64,000 bases of DNA from Candidatus Ribeiella danica (GCA_016717335.1 JADKFS010000001.1:3038001-3102000); one strand, 5' to 3'; positions 33,280-42,595 are shown, numbered from the stretch's first letter. Numbers and translations are program-made. Notes: generated by a model from the letters alone, not told the origin.

Positions 33280-34128
33280 TTAGTTGCTCTGCAGCTTCAC
33301 CGAGCCCAACGCGCTATCTACGGTGATCGCGATGTGCGGCTGCGACTCGTCCCAGGACGCGTTGGCGTACTGCCGATCGCCGATGCCGGTGAAGCCGTCG
33401 ACGTCCGCGCTGTTCAGCGCGCCCTTGATCGTCACTATCGTCGGCGTGCCGCTGGGGACGCGGATGGTCAGGCCGCTGGCGCCGCCCTGGACCTCCACGC
33501 CGACTGTGCGCTGCAGCGCGCCGCCGAAGTCGAGCGTGTAGCTGCCCGCCGCGATGTCGAAATGCATCTGCGCGGCGTTGGCGTTGGCCAGGTTGGTCAG
33601 CTTCGCGCTCGACGCGCCCGACTTGAAGGTCAGATCATCCATCTGGTCGGGGTTCGCCTCGCTGAAATCATAGGTCGAATCGGCCGCGCCCTGGCTGACG
33701 CTCAGATTGCGCAGGCGCAGCCCGCCCAGGTCGTACTCGCCCTTGTACGCGCCAGCCTCGACATTCAGCGTCATCGGGATCGAGTCGGAGAGCCTGAGCT
33801 CCCACTCGTTGCGCATGTTGTTCGTCACAGTCATGTCGTTCGGGCGCTGCTCGATCGTGACGCCGCTGCCGCTGGTCGTGACGATCGGCTTGAAGAGGTC
33901 GACGTTGTACTGCACGGTGCCGTCCACTAGGCCGCTGGCGCCCGGCTGCAGCCGGAACCGGTTGGACGCGCCGAAGCGCAGCGTGACGTCGGCGGCGTCG
34001 GCGTCGGGCGCGGGCACGGCGATCGTCGCCGTCTGCAGCGGCCCGGTCTTCGCGTCGGATATAGAGATGCCACTGCAGGCGGTCAGCAGCAGCGCGGCCA
34101 GCAGTGTCAGGGCAATGAGCTTTCGCAT
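33280..34128 (-). CDS. Putative lipoprotein with toast-rack/DUF4097-like beta repeats
   Basis: The 282-residue protein has a clear lipoprotein signal: RKLIALTLLAALLLTACSG, with Cys18 as the lipidated residue. The remainder is rich in short beta-strand repeats with Asn/Asp turns (LRLRNLSVSQGAADSTYDF, LTFKSGASSAKLTNL, MHFDIAAGSYTLDFGG). This is typical of the beta-roll families found in LiaF-like and toast-rack proteins. Its job is unknown; cell-envelope attachment is likely. The ATG is preceded by GAGGAGG. Confidence 0.8.
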   Translation of the reverse strand: MRKLIALTLLAALLLTACSGISISDAKTGPLQTATIAVPAPDADAADVTLRFGASNRFRLQPGASGLVDGTVQYNVDLFKPIVTTSGSGVTIEQRPNDMTVTNNMRNEWELRLSDSIPMTLNVEAGAYKGEYDLGGLRLRNLSVSQGAADSTYDFSEANPDQMDDLTFKSGASSAKLTNLANANAAQMHFDIAAGSYTLDFGGALQRTVGVEVQGGASGLTIRVPSGTPTIVTIKGALNSADVDGFTGIGDRQYANASWDESQPHIAITVDSALGSVKLQSN

Positions 34129-34317
34129 GGTGATGCCTCCTCGGCGATTTTGTCGTTCGTTGTGCTGGGTCTACTCTACGCGATTGTGAGCCGTTCGACC
34201 AGCGCCGATGGGACGATCCCTCATCCGCGAAAGATGCACGTGCGCGCTCAGCCTTTCGATGGAGTTTCTGGTGATGCTGATGCCCCTCCCCCTGCCGGGG
34301 AGTTGGTAAGATTCGTA

Positions 34318-34410
34318 GCAGGAGGTGCGGTCGCAAAGCGACCGCACCTCCTGCCAATATAGATACCCCCCCTCTCCCATTGGGAGAGGGGGGCAGGGGG
34401 GAGAGGGAGA
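34318..34410. repeat. Perfect 17-bp-arm hairpin (3-nt loop) plus CCCTCTCCC element
   Basis: Arms GCAGGAGGTGCGGTCGC and GCGACCGCACCTCCTGC (34318-34334 and 34338-34354) enclose AAA. CCCCCCCTCTCCCATTGGGA then GAGGGGGGCAGGGGGGAGAG follows. It lies just past the C25-protease gene stop. The inner part matches the hairpin at 17.2 kb. Confidence 0.7.
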
Positions 34411-34418
34411 GAGTTCAC

Positions 34419-37400
34419 CTACCGCCGGATCAGCGGCAGCTGCACGAAGCTGTACGACAGCTGCTGCCCCTTGGCGGTGTAGCTCGCTACGTTGCCGGCG
34501 CCGTCGCGCGCCTCGACGAGCACGAAGATGTTGTCGTCGCCCGACGGCGCGCCGATCGGCCCCTCGAACAGGCCGGTCGCGCCGTTTTGGCTGAGCTGCT
34601 GGGTCGCCCAGTGCGCCCCGTCGGAGCTGTAGATCACGCGCACGTCGAGCCCGCCGGCCCCGCCGGTGTCGTCGACGCGAGCGCGCACGGTGGCGGCCGG
34701 CGGCGCCAGGGCCGGCCGCGCCAGCGGCGGCAGGCTGATCGAGACGTCGCTGATCGCCGGCGGCACGGTGTCGCCCAGCGTGCCCAGGTTCGCACTCTCG
34801 GGGTCGATGTAGCTCACCTCGAAGATCAGCTGCGTGAAGCGCCGCAGCCGCCCGAGGCGCGCGCTGCTGCCGCGGTACTGCGCCGGGCTGACCAGCAGCT
34901 TGTCGGTGTAGGCGCTATTGGAGGAGGTGCGCTGGTAGGTGTACGGCTGCTCGGGCAGCCAGCGGCCCTGCACGGTCAGGTCCGGGTCGCTCAGCTGCGT
35001 GGTCGTGTCGGTGGTGATCGTGGTGATGTGCGGGTTGAAGCCGATCTCGTCCGGCAGCATCGTGGCGCCCTTCAGCCGGACGCCGCGCGGCTGCGGGATG
35101 CCGTCGCCCTGGCCGTTCGTGTTGCCGGTGTTCTGCAGGGTGATGTCGTAGGTCAGCAGCGGCAGCACCGGCTTGCCCGCCGCCGCCACGTCGACGCCGG
35201 CCAGGTCGATCGTCTCGCCCGGCCGGAAGCTGTCCTCCAGCAGGGCCTTGGTGACGTGCGGCACCTTGTCGCCGCCCAGGTCTTCGATCGGGAAGTCGGC
35301 GCTGTCGATGTCGACGGTGATCGTGCGCGTGAAGGTCGGCTTGGCCGGGCCGAGCGCCTGCACGATCTCGGGTGGGACCTGCTGCGGCATCGGGTCGAAC
35401 GATGGCCGCTCGCTCAGGTCGAGGTACGGCGCGGGCGTCGGGTTCGGCACTGTCACGCGGATGAACGGCAGGCCGTAGAGCGTCCACTGCTCGAGCACCT
35501 TCTCGTCGTAGATGCCGAAGCTGCCCGGCCCGGCCGCGCGCAGGTACTCGCGCTTGGCGCGCGCGAGCGACTCGCCGATCGTCGGGCCGGTGTAGATGCT
35601 GGGGTTGGCCGCATTGCTGCGGACGTCGCGCCCGATCGCGTCGGTGAACAGCACCGCCAGCTTCTCGCTGTAGGCCACCAGGTCGCTGTCGCCGTAGCCG
35701 AAGCCGGTGTTGCCGATCCAGTTGCCGCCCTGCCGCAGCCCGGCGCTGGGGAAGTCGTACATGTACTGCGGGCGCGCGGTGCTGATGTCGCCGTTGACGA
35801 CGCTCAGGCCCGAGTGGCAGCCGATCGAGTAGACCAGCGAGGTCGAGGGCGATGGGATGCGCTTGCCGTAGCCGCTCGGGTCCATGAAGTAGGCCCGGTC
35901 TTCGTAGCCGGTCTGGACGTTCGGCGTGTACAGGCGCTGCGCTGTGAACGTGCCGGGCGACTTCGCGGGCAGGGCCGAGTAGTGCGTGAAGTGTCCGTTG
36001 AGCGACATCAGGTGGTAGAACGTGTTCACTGTGCTGTAGACGCCGGTGAACTGCGGCAGCTGGTTGGTGAACCAGGTGCTGGTCAGGTCGTTCAGCGTCC
36101 AGCTGTCGTCGATCAGCGTGTCGACGGTGTAGGTCGTGCCGACGGTCGTGCCTAGCTGGAAGCCGAACTTCTTCAGCCGGTCGCGCACCTGGCCGGCCTC
36201 GTCCTGCACGAAGTCGTAGCCGGTGACGAACGCGCCGCCGGCGCGGGTCGGGTCGTCCACGTTGGCCGGGCGCTTGGCCGCGTCGACGATGTAGGGGTCC
36301 GGCGCGCCGATTGTGAACGAGCGCAGGTAGCGGTCGATGTCCTCGGGCGACTCGACCAGCCGGCCGATCGCCCGCTCGGGCAGGTAGAGCCCGCGCCCGC
36401 GCCAGGGCGTCGGCGCGCGGTCGGCGTAGTAGTTATCGGTCAGGATGGTGCGGTAGAACGTGCTGCCGCCGAGGCGCGTCTTGGTCGGCGAGCCCAGGCT
36501 GGTGTTGAAGGCGCCGAGCGCGCTCAGCTGGGTGTAGTAGTCGCTCTCGTTCGAGATCAGCGTCTCGTCGGGCACCCGGAAGAACGGGATGATGTTGTCG
36601 CCGCCGACGAGCACGATGTTCTTGACGTTCGGGTAGTAGGTGTAGGCCGCGTCGAGGAAGAACCAGATCTGGCGGGCCAGCTCGTTCGCCAGCAGCGGCT
36701 GGCCTTTGTCGCTGTCCCACTGCGTGTAGAGCGCCACGAGCGAGCTGAAGCCGAGGTCGGCGGTGGTCAGCGGCCCCTCGTTGCCGCTCAGGTCGATCGC
36801 GACGCCTTTGCTCAGGCTCGACAGCTGGCCCGCGCGCCCCTGCAACAGCGAGACGACGTCGCCGGTGGCGGCGGGGGTGCCGTACAGGTCCATCCTGGCC
36901 TTGTTGTAGAGGTAGATCGTCTCGATCGCCGGGTTGGCCCTGGCGCCCGAGAGGCTGACGGTCGGAGTGGCCTTGTCTACCGGCAGGGCCAGCGAGCCCT
37001 CGTGGAGGGTCACGTTGAGCGTGTAGCGCTGATTGTTGTCGTACGCGCCGGTGGCGCTCCAGATGAAGACATAGTAGTTGCCGGGCCGCGGCAGGAACGC
37101 CTCGATCGACTCAGCCGTCGTGCCGTCGTTGGCCGAGAGGGCATTGATCTGGCCGAGGGCGTTGATCTGGCCGAGGGCGTTGATCTGGCCGAGGGCGTTG
37201 ATCTGGCCGAGGGCGTTGATCTGGCCGAGGGCGTTGATCTGGCCGAGATCGGCAATGTTGTCGAGCTTCACGCCGTCGCTGATCGGCAGCGTCCTGGTCA
37301 GCGGGTCGGTGAACAGCGCCATGTCGTAGTCGGCCGGCAGGTCGGTTAGCTCGAGCGACACCGACGCGCCGGGCTTCTGGGCCTTGAAATAGAACCAGTC

Positions 37401-37679
37401 GCCGCGCTTGCCCTGGTTGTCGCCCTGGCTCTCGGGCGCGCCGTCGATCGTGCCATAGGCGGTCTGCTCAAGCACATTGGGGTCGGCGGTCGGGTTCAGG
37501 AAGATGAAGTCGGCGTCGCCGTAGCGGTTATTCGGCTCGGACTCGTCCACTCTTGTGAGGGCGACGGCAGGGCGCGGGACGGCGCTGGAAGACGCCGGCA
37601 GCATCCATGCCAGCGTCAGCAGCACAAGCAGCAGCAGTGCGATCGGTGACCTGGGTCTGATCCTGGTCGATGACTTCAT
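34419..37679 (-). CDS. Secreted gingipain-like (peptidase C25) protein
   Basis: The 1086-residue precursor has a Sec signal (RSPIALLLLVLLTLAWMLPA, cut near SSSA). A PPC-like beta domain carries an inserted (LGQINA)6 repeat, and a C25 cysteine-peptidase domain follows. That domain includes NIVLVGGDNIIPFFRVPDE, the likely catalytic His in LMSLNGHFTHYS and the likely catalytic Cys in VYSIGCHSGLSVVNGD. The C-terminal part is rich in beta strands (Ig/CARDB-like), ending VASYTAKGQQLSYSFVQLP. The ATG at 37679 has AGGAGA upstream. It probably acts outside the cell on proteins; activity is inferred. Confidence 0.85.
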   Translation of the reverse strand: MKSSTRIRPRSPIALLLLVLLTLAWMLPASSSAVPRPAVALTRVDESEPNNRYGDADFIFLNPTADPNVLEQTAYGTIDGAPESQGDNQGKRGDWFYFKAQKPGASVSLELTDLPADYDMALFTDPLTRTLPISDGVKLDNIADLGQINALGQINALGQINALGQINALGQINALGQINALSANDGTTAESIEAFLPRPGNYYVFIWSATGAYDNNQRYTLNVTLHEGSLALPVDKATPTVSLSGARANPAIETIYLYNKARMDLYGTPAATGDVVSLLQGRAGQLSSLSKGVAIDLSGNEGPLTTADLGFSSLVALYTQWDSDKGQPLLANELARQIWFFLDAAYTYYPNVKNIVLVGGDNIIPFFRVPDETLISNESDYYTQLSALGAFNTSLGSPTKTRLGGSTFYRTILTDNYYADRAPTPWRGRGLYLPERAIGRLVESPEDIDRYLRSFTIGAPDPYIVDAAKRPANVDDPTRAGGAFVTGYDFVQDEAGQVRDRLKKFGFQLGTTVGTTYTVDTLIDDSWTLNDLTSTWFTNQLPQFTGVYSTVNTFYHLMSLNGHFTHYSALPAKSPGTFTAQRLYTPNVQTGYEDRAYFMDPSGYGKRIPSPSTSLVYSIGCHSGLSVVNGDISTARPQYMYDFPSAGLRQGGNWIGNTGFGYGDSDLVAYSEKLAVLFTDAIGRDVRSNAANPSIYTGPTIGESLARAKREYLRAAGPGSFGIYDEKVLEQWTLYGLPFIRVTVPNPTPAPYLDLSERPSFDPMPQQVPPEIVQALGPAKPTFTRTITVDIDSADFPIEDLGGDKVPHVTKALLEDSFRPGETIDLAGVDVAAAGKPVLPLLTYDITLQNTGNTNGQGDGIPQPRGVRLKGATMLPDEIGFNPHITTITTDTTTQLSDPDLTVQGRWLPEQPYTYQRTSSNSAYTDKLLVSPAQYRGSSARLGRLRRFTQLIFEVSYIDPESANLGTLGDTVPPAISDVSISLPPLARPALAPPAATVRARVDDTGGAGGLDVRVIYSSDGAHWATQQLSQNGATGLFEGPIGAPSGDDNIFVLVEARDGAGNVASYTAKGQQLSYSFVQLPLIRR
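37141..37250 (-). repeat. Six 18-bp tandem units coding (LGQINA)6
   Basis: The unit GTTGATCTGGCCGAGGGC is repeated six times almost without change inside the C25 gene. It keeps the frame and gives six identical LGQINA hexapeptides. Near-identity at third codon positions points to recent expansion. Confidence 0.97.
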
Positions 37680-37850
37680 GACGTCTCCTGGTGATGTGTG
37701 TGATCTGTAACGTTCGGAGCACGTAGGCGATTCGCTCGCCAGGCTGCTCGATAGCAGTAGCCGGCGGCGCCTGCCCGCACTCAAGCGCTCGGCAGCGGCG
37801 GATTCTGCCCGCGCGCCCTACCGAAGAATAAACGCGCGGCCTGGGCCGAT

Positions 37851-40800
37851 TTAGAACGACAGGGTGTAGTTATGTCGCCTGGCGACGGCGCGCGCCTCGG
37901 CGAGGTCGCGGCGCGCGCCGACCTCGCGCAGGGCCGGCAGCGCCTCGGCGATCGCCGCCTGCCCGGCGGCGCGGCGGCCCAGCTGCGGGGCCAGCGCGGC
38001 GATCGCCGTCAGCGTGCGCGCGATCTCGTGCGGGCCGCCGGCGTCGCGCAGGATTGCCAGGCTGTGCTCCAGCTCATCCCACGCCCCGGCGCTGTCGCCG
38101 CCGCTCGCCATGATCTCGGCCAGGATGCGGCGGGTCATGCCCTCTTCGAGGCGGGCCTCCAGGCGCAGCGCGGTCTCGAGCGACAGCTCGCAGGCCAGCC
38201 GCGCGCGCGGCAGGTCGCCGCGGCGCAAGTGCAGCTGGGCGATGTAGCGCTCCAGCTCGGGCAGGAAATCTTCGGCGCCGGCCTGCTCGAACAGCTCGGC
38301 GGCGCGGCGCAGGTGCCCCTCGACGACGGCGTTGTCGCCCTGCAGCAGGTAGACCGCGCCGAGGTTCATGTGCAGCGCGCCGGCGCCGTAGGGCGAGCCG
38401 AGCCGCTCGAAGATCGCCAGGCTGCGCTGGTACTGCGTGATCGCCTCCGCGACGTTGTCCTGCAGCTTGAGCACGCCGCCGAGGTTGTTGGCGATCATGG
38501 CCTGGCCGTAGACGTCGCCGATCGCCTCCTTGATCGCCGCGCCGGCCTCGTAGTGCGCGCGGGCCTCGCCCAGCCGGCCCAGCTCGTAGCAGGCGTTGGC
38601 CAGGTCGTTGTGCGCGTCGGCCAGGCCGGCCAGGTCATGAACCTGCTCGTAGATCTCCAGGCAGCGGCTCAGCAGGTCGAGGGCGCGGGCGTTGTCGCCC
38701 ATATTCCTGTAGGTTCCGCCCAGCCGCCGCAGCGTGTTGGCCCGGTCGCGCTGGCTGTCGAGCTGCTCGGTGAGCCGCAGGGCGCGCTCGCCCCACTCGA
38801 CTGCCTGCTGGTAGCGGCCCTGGCGCTGGCACAGGCCCGCGCCCAGGCTGAGGCAGCGCGCCAGCTCGATGCTCTGGGCTTCCGGCGCCAGCGTCAGCGC
38901 GCGCTCGACCCACTCCAGCGCAGTCTCGAGGTTGGTGCGCAGACCGTACACATGCGCGATGTGGTGGTGCAGCCGGACCAGCCCGTCGATCGGCGCGTCG
39001 GCCTGGCCGCCGAGCAGGTCGAGCGCGGCCTGGTAGTGATCGAGTGCCGTGTCGTACTCGCCGATCAGCGTATGGATGGCGCCGAGGCGCTCGTGCAGCT
39101 CGACCACGTCAGACAAGGAGGCCGGGAGGCCGGGAGACCGGGAGACCGGGAGATCAGCAGACATTGTCTCCTCGTCTCCTCGTCTCCTCGTCTCCTTGTC
39201 TCCTCTGGTCGCTATCTGGAGGGCGCGCTCGAATAGTGCTATCGCCTCGCGGTTGGCGTAGCGGGCCTGGGCGTAGCGCCCGGCGCGCAGGTGGTAGTCG
39301 AACGCCGGCTCCCACTCCTCGGCAAACAGGTAGTGGCGCGCCAGCAGCGCGAGCTGGTCGTCGAGCCGGCCCGGGTTGAGCTCCTCGATCCGGCGCGCCA
39401 CGCGGCGGTGCAGCTCGCGCCGGCGGGCGTACAAGATCGCCTCGTAGGCGACGTCGCGCGTCAGAGCGTGCTTGAACAGGTAGGCCAGGTCGCGCTCGAT
39501 CTCTTCTGGCAGGATCAGCTCGGCGTCGGAGAGCAGCCGCAGCCGCTCGGGCAGCTGCTCGGCGGCGCCGACCACGCCGGACAGCACCGGGTAGAGGAAC
39601 CGGCGCCCAACCACCGCGGCGACCTGCAGGACCTCGCGGCTGCGCTCCTCCAGCCGGTCGAGCCGCGCGGTGATCACGCCCTCGATGCTGTCGGGGACGG
39701 CGGTCTCGTCGAGCACGCGGGTCAGCCGCCAGCCGGCCTTCTCGTGCACCAGCGCGCCGGACTCGACCAGCCCGCGCACGACCTCTTCGACGAAGAAGGG
39801 GTTGCCCTGGGCCTTCTCGATCTGCTCGGTCAGCTCGGGCGGCGGCTCGCCGCGCAGCAGCGCGCGCAGCAGTGCGCTGCTGCGCTCGGGCGCCAGCTCG
39901 CGGATCTCCACTCGCGCGCAGTGGGCAAGCTCGCGCCATGGCTCGGGGATGGGCGGCTCCAGGCGATAGCCGAAGATCAGCAGCAGCGCGGCCTCGGGCG
40001 CGCGGCGGGCCAGCCGGGCCAGCAGCTCGATCGACGAGGCGTCGGCCCAGTGCAGGTCGTCGACGATCAGGATCAGCGGGTGCGCGCAGGCCTCCGCCAG
40101 GATGAGCGCCTCGAATAGCTCCTGGCTGCGGTCATGGCGCTGCTGCGGCGTCAGCGCGGCGGTCAGCGATGTCTCCTCGAAGGCCAGCCCGAGCAGATCG
40201 CCGAGCAGCGGCGTGAAGCGGGCCAGCTCGGGCGCCAGCGCGGCCACGCGGCGGCTGACGATCGCCAACTGCCCGGCGGGCTCGTGCGCAAGGTCCAGGT
40301 TGAAGAACAGGCGCAGCAGCTCGCGCACGCCGGCGTAGGCGGTATTCTGCTCGTAGCTCTGGCACTCGACGCTGTAGGGGAAGAACGGCGCGACGCTGCG
40401 GTCGGGGCCGGCCGAGAGCAGCACCAGGCGCTGCAGCGCGTCTTCGATCAGGCGCGTCTTGCCGACGCCGGCCTCGCCGGCCAGCGCGACGATCCGCCCG
40501 CCGCCGGCCAGCGCCGCGCGCGCCTCGTCGATCAGCAGCTCCATCTCGCGCGCGCGGCCGACCAGCTCGGCCCGCCCGATGCCATGTCGGGCGTCCTGGG
40601 CGATCTCGAGCGGGCGCAGCGCCTGCGCGACCGCGACCGGCTCGGCGATGCCCTTGAGCTGGACCGGCTCCAGCTCGCGCAGCGCGACGTAGCGCTCGAC
40701 CGCCCGGCGCGTCGCCGGCGAGAGGACGACCGCGCCCTCTTCGGCGGCCGACATCAGGCGCGCCGCCAGGTTGACGTGCTGGCCCATCACGGTATACTCG

Positions 40801-42149
40801 CGGCGGCGCGCCGAGCCGACCTGCCCGGCGAAGACCACGCCGGTGTTGATGCCGATGCGCTGCTTGAGGAACTGGCGGTCGATCTGGATCAGCCGGCCGA
40901 CCTTCGGCTCAAGGATAGAGACGATCTCTAAGTTGGCGTCGTCCAGCGCGCCGCGCAGATCGAGCGCGGCGCGCACGGCGCGCAGCGGGTCGTCCTCGTG
41001 AGCGATCGGCGCGCCGAACAGCGCCATCAGCTTGTCGCCGAAGGTGTACATATCAACCTTGTTGACGATCCCGCCGTAGCGATGGACGACCTCCTGGGCG
41101 CGGCTGTAGTAGGCATTGAGCACGCGCGCGGCCGACTCGCAGTCGTCGCCCAGCACGTCGAGCGCGGTGCTGAGCTGGTAGAAGTTGGCGAACAGCACCG
41201 TGACCGGGCGGAACTCGCCGGACTCAGTCTCGCCGGAGTCGTCGAGGAAGCGGCGCGGCAGGCCGCGCGGCAGGTACGATCGCAAGGCGGTGACCTGCGC
41301 GGCCAGCCGGCGCAGCTCGGCCAGGTCGCCGGCGCCCATGCTGCGGCCCCAGCGGCTGGCCGGCGGCGGCGGCGCGATGTTGGGCAGGCTGGACAGCAGG
41401 AAGCAGCCCGACTGGCGCGGCGCGACGGTCGCCTCGGGCAGCAGAATCTGTGTCGCGCGCGAGACGACCACCTGGCCCGGCTCGGCGATCTCCTGGGCCA
41501 GCGCCACCCGATTGATATTGCGCCCGGTGGCGACCAGCTCGATATGCTCGGCGTCGCCGACCTGCGCGGCGAAGACCCGCCCGCTGTGTACGCCGATGCG
41601 CAGGCGCAGCGTGAAGACGCCCGCGCGCGTCTGCAGCGCGGCGAACTCGGCCATGCGCTCCTGCATCGCCAGCGCGGCGCGGCAGGCCAGCGCGGCGTGT
41701 TGCTCGTCGAGCGTGGCCGCGTCGAAGAAGGCGGTGATCGCGTCGCCGCCGAACTTGAGCAGCCCGCCGCGGTAGCGGTGGATCTCCTCGACCAGCGCGC
41801 CGAACAGGTTGTTGATGATCGCCGAGATCTCCTCGGCGCCCTGCTTGCCGAGCGCGCTGATCGTGCCAGAGAGCGCGGTGAAGCCCGAGAGGTCGGCGAA
41901 CAGCACCGAGCCGTCCCAGTAGGCGCCGCGCACGCGGCCGGGCAGCGGGTCGAGCAGCTGCTCGCGGACGAGCGCGGATGGGATGTAGGTGCCGATCGCG
42001 GCCAGCTCGGCTCGCAGGCGGGCGCACTCGTCGCGCACCACCTGTTCGGGCAGCCCGCCCGGCCGCCCGAGCTGCGCGTACAGCTCGGGCGCGATCTGGT
42101 CGCGTAGATAGTCGGCGGGCGGCGCGCCGGCCTGGTCGGTCGCGGTCAC
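37851..42149 (-). CDS. Soluble-adenylyl-cyclase-like protein: two cyclase domains, ATPase, TPR
   Basis: The 1432-residue protein has cyclase domain 1 (about 75-240), cyclase domain 2 (about 312-500), an AAA-type ATPase (P-loop GEAGVGKTRL, Walker B IVDDLHWADASS) and a long TPR tail. This is the order seen in mammalian soluble adenylyl cyclase. Domain 1 keeps both metal Asp (86, 136) but lacks the transition-state Arg (Leu217). Domain 2 has Asn322 for the first metal Asp but keeps Lys364, Thr453, Asn460 and Arg464, matching human Lys334, Thr405, Asn412 and Arg416. One composite active site between domains is therefore likely. I chose the GTG with AGAAGGA upstream; a TTG 111 nt earlier is possible. 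An octamer array adds a linker before the TPR part. Confidence 0.9.
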   Translation of the reverse strand: MTATDQAGAPPADYLRDQIAPELYAQLGRPGGLPEQVVRDECARLRAELAAIGTYIPSALVREQLLDPLPGRVRGAYWDGSVLFADLSGFTALSGTISALGKQGAEEISAIINNLFGALVEEIHRYRGGLLKFGGDAITAFFDAATLDEQHAALACRAALAMQERMAEFAALQTRAGVFTLRLRIGVHSGRVFAAQVGDAEHIELVATGRNINRVALAQEIAEPGQVVVSRATQILLPEATVAPRQSGCFLLSSLPNIAPPPPASRWGRSMGAGDLAELRRLAAQVTALRSYLPRGLPRRFLDDSGETESGEFRPVTVLFANFYQLSTALDVLGDDCESAARVLNAYYSRAQEVVHRYGGIVNKVDMYTFGDKLMALFGAPIAHEDDPLRAVRAALDLRGALDDANLEIVSILEPKVGRLIQIDRQFLKQRIGINTGVVFAGQVGSARRREYTVMGQHVNLAARLMSAAEEGAVVLSPATRRAVERYVALRELEPVQLKGIAEPVAVAQALRPLEIAQDARHGIGRAELVGRAREMELLIDEARAALAGGGRIVALAGEAGVGKTRLIEDALQRLVLLSAGPDRSVAPFFPYSVECQSYEQNTAYAGVRELLRLFFNLDLAHEPAGQLAIVSRRVAALAPELARFTPLLGDLLGLAFEETSLTAALTPQQRHDRSQELFEALILAEACAHPLILIVDDLHWADASSIELLARLARRAPEAALLLIFGYRLEPPIPEPWRELAHCARVEIRELAPERSSALLRALLRGEPPPELTEQIEKAQGNPFFVEEVVRGLVESGALVHEKAGWRLTRVLDETAVPDSIEGVITARLDRLEERSREVLQVAAVVGRRFLYPVLSGVVGAAEQLPERLRLLSDAELILPEEIERDLAYLFKHALTRDVAYEAILYARRRELHRRVARRIEELNPGRLDDQLALLARHYLFAEEWEPAFDYHLRAGRYAQARYANREAIALFERALQIATRGDKETRRRGDEETMSADLPVSRSPGLPASLSDVVELHERLGAIHTLIGEYDTALDHYQAALDLLGGQADAPIDGLVRLHHHIAHVYGLRTNLETALEWVERALTLAPEAQSIELARCLSLGAGLCQRQGRYQQAVEWGERALRLTEQLDSQRDRANTLRRLGGTYRNMGDNARALDLLSRCLEIYEQVHDLAGLADAHNDLANACYELGRLGEARAHYEAGAAIKEAIGDVYGQAMIANNLGGVLKLQDNVAEAITQYQRSLAIFERLGSPYGAGALHMNLGAVYLLQGDNAVVEGHLRRAAELFEQAGAEDFLPELERYIAQLHLRRGDLPRARLACELSLETALRLEARLEEGMTRRILAEIMASGGDSAGAWDELEHSLAILRDAGGPHEIARTLTAIAALAPQLGRRAAGQAAIAEALPALREVGARRDLAEARAVARRHNYTLSF
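39115..39206 (-). repeat. Octamer arrays inside the cyclase/ATPase/TPR gene
   Basis: GGGAGACC-type units followed by TCTCCTCG units lie inside the coding region. In the gene's sense they encode an Arg/Asp/Glu- and Pro/Ser-rich linker (GDKETRRRGDEET) without stops. Confidence 0.85.
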
Positions 42150-42508
42150 AGCGTTGGGTCCTTCTGTATCGTCTCCGCGCGCAACAGATGTGCGCTGCGG
42201 AAGATCGCACAACGGGCTGGCGCGGACACGCTGCAGCGCGACGGGCGCCGCGCGGCTCAATCATACCACGGCACGTTTCGGGCAACCTTACAATATTGTG
42301 ATCAGGGCGCAGCAAAACACATGCGGCCACCCGACCCTACGTCACATGAACGAGTGGCGGCTGCGCTTTTCGCCTGCTAGAATGATGACACCGGCAGTCA
42401 AAAGGTTCCGCTTGGCCAGCTGGCTCATCCGCGCGATCGGCGAATCGCGAATAGTGAGTGACTCTCGCAAGCTTAGACATCGTTTTTGCGAACTGTACAC
42501 TTTTAGCT

Positions 42509-42574
42509 GGGGTGTGGGGGCCACACCCCGCTGGGGAGGTCTGGAGGGGCGGAGGTCCCTCCAGACCTCCCCAG
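42509..42574 (+). promoter_or_regulatory. Two perfect hairpins in the leader of the AAA/LuxR regulator
   Basis: The first hairpin is GGGGTGTGG-GGG-CCACACCCC (42509-42529). The second has arms CTGGGGAGGTCTGGAGGG and CCCTCCAGACCTCCCCAG (42531-42548 and 42557-42574) around an 8-nt loop. The start codon follows 21 nt later with AGGAAA between. They could block or pace translation, or be members of the dispersed hairpin family. The rest of the interval 42150-42508 shows nothing recognisable. Confidence 0.55.
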
Positions 42575-42595
42575 GGAACATAAGGAAAAGCCTCT

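Noticed and set aside
34419..37679. Caspase/metacaspase domain
   Set aside because: The His/Cys context (LNGHFTHYS, SIGCHSGLS) and VGGDNIIPFF fit the C25 gingipain family better.
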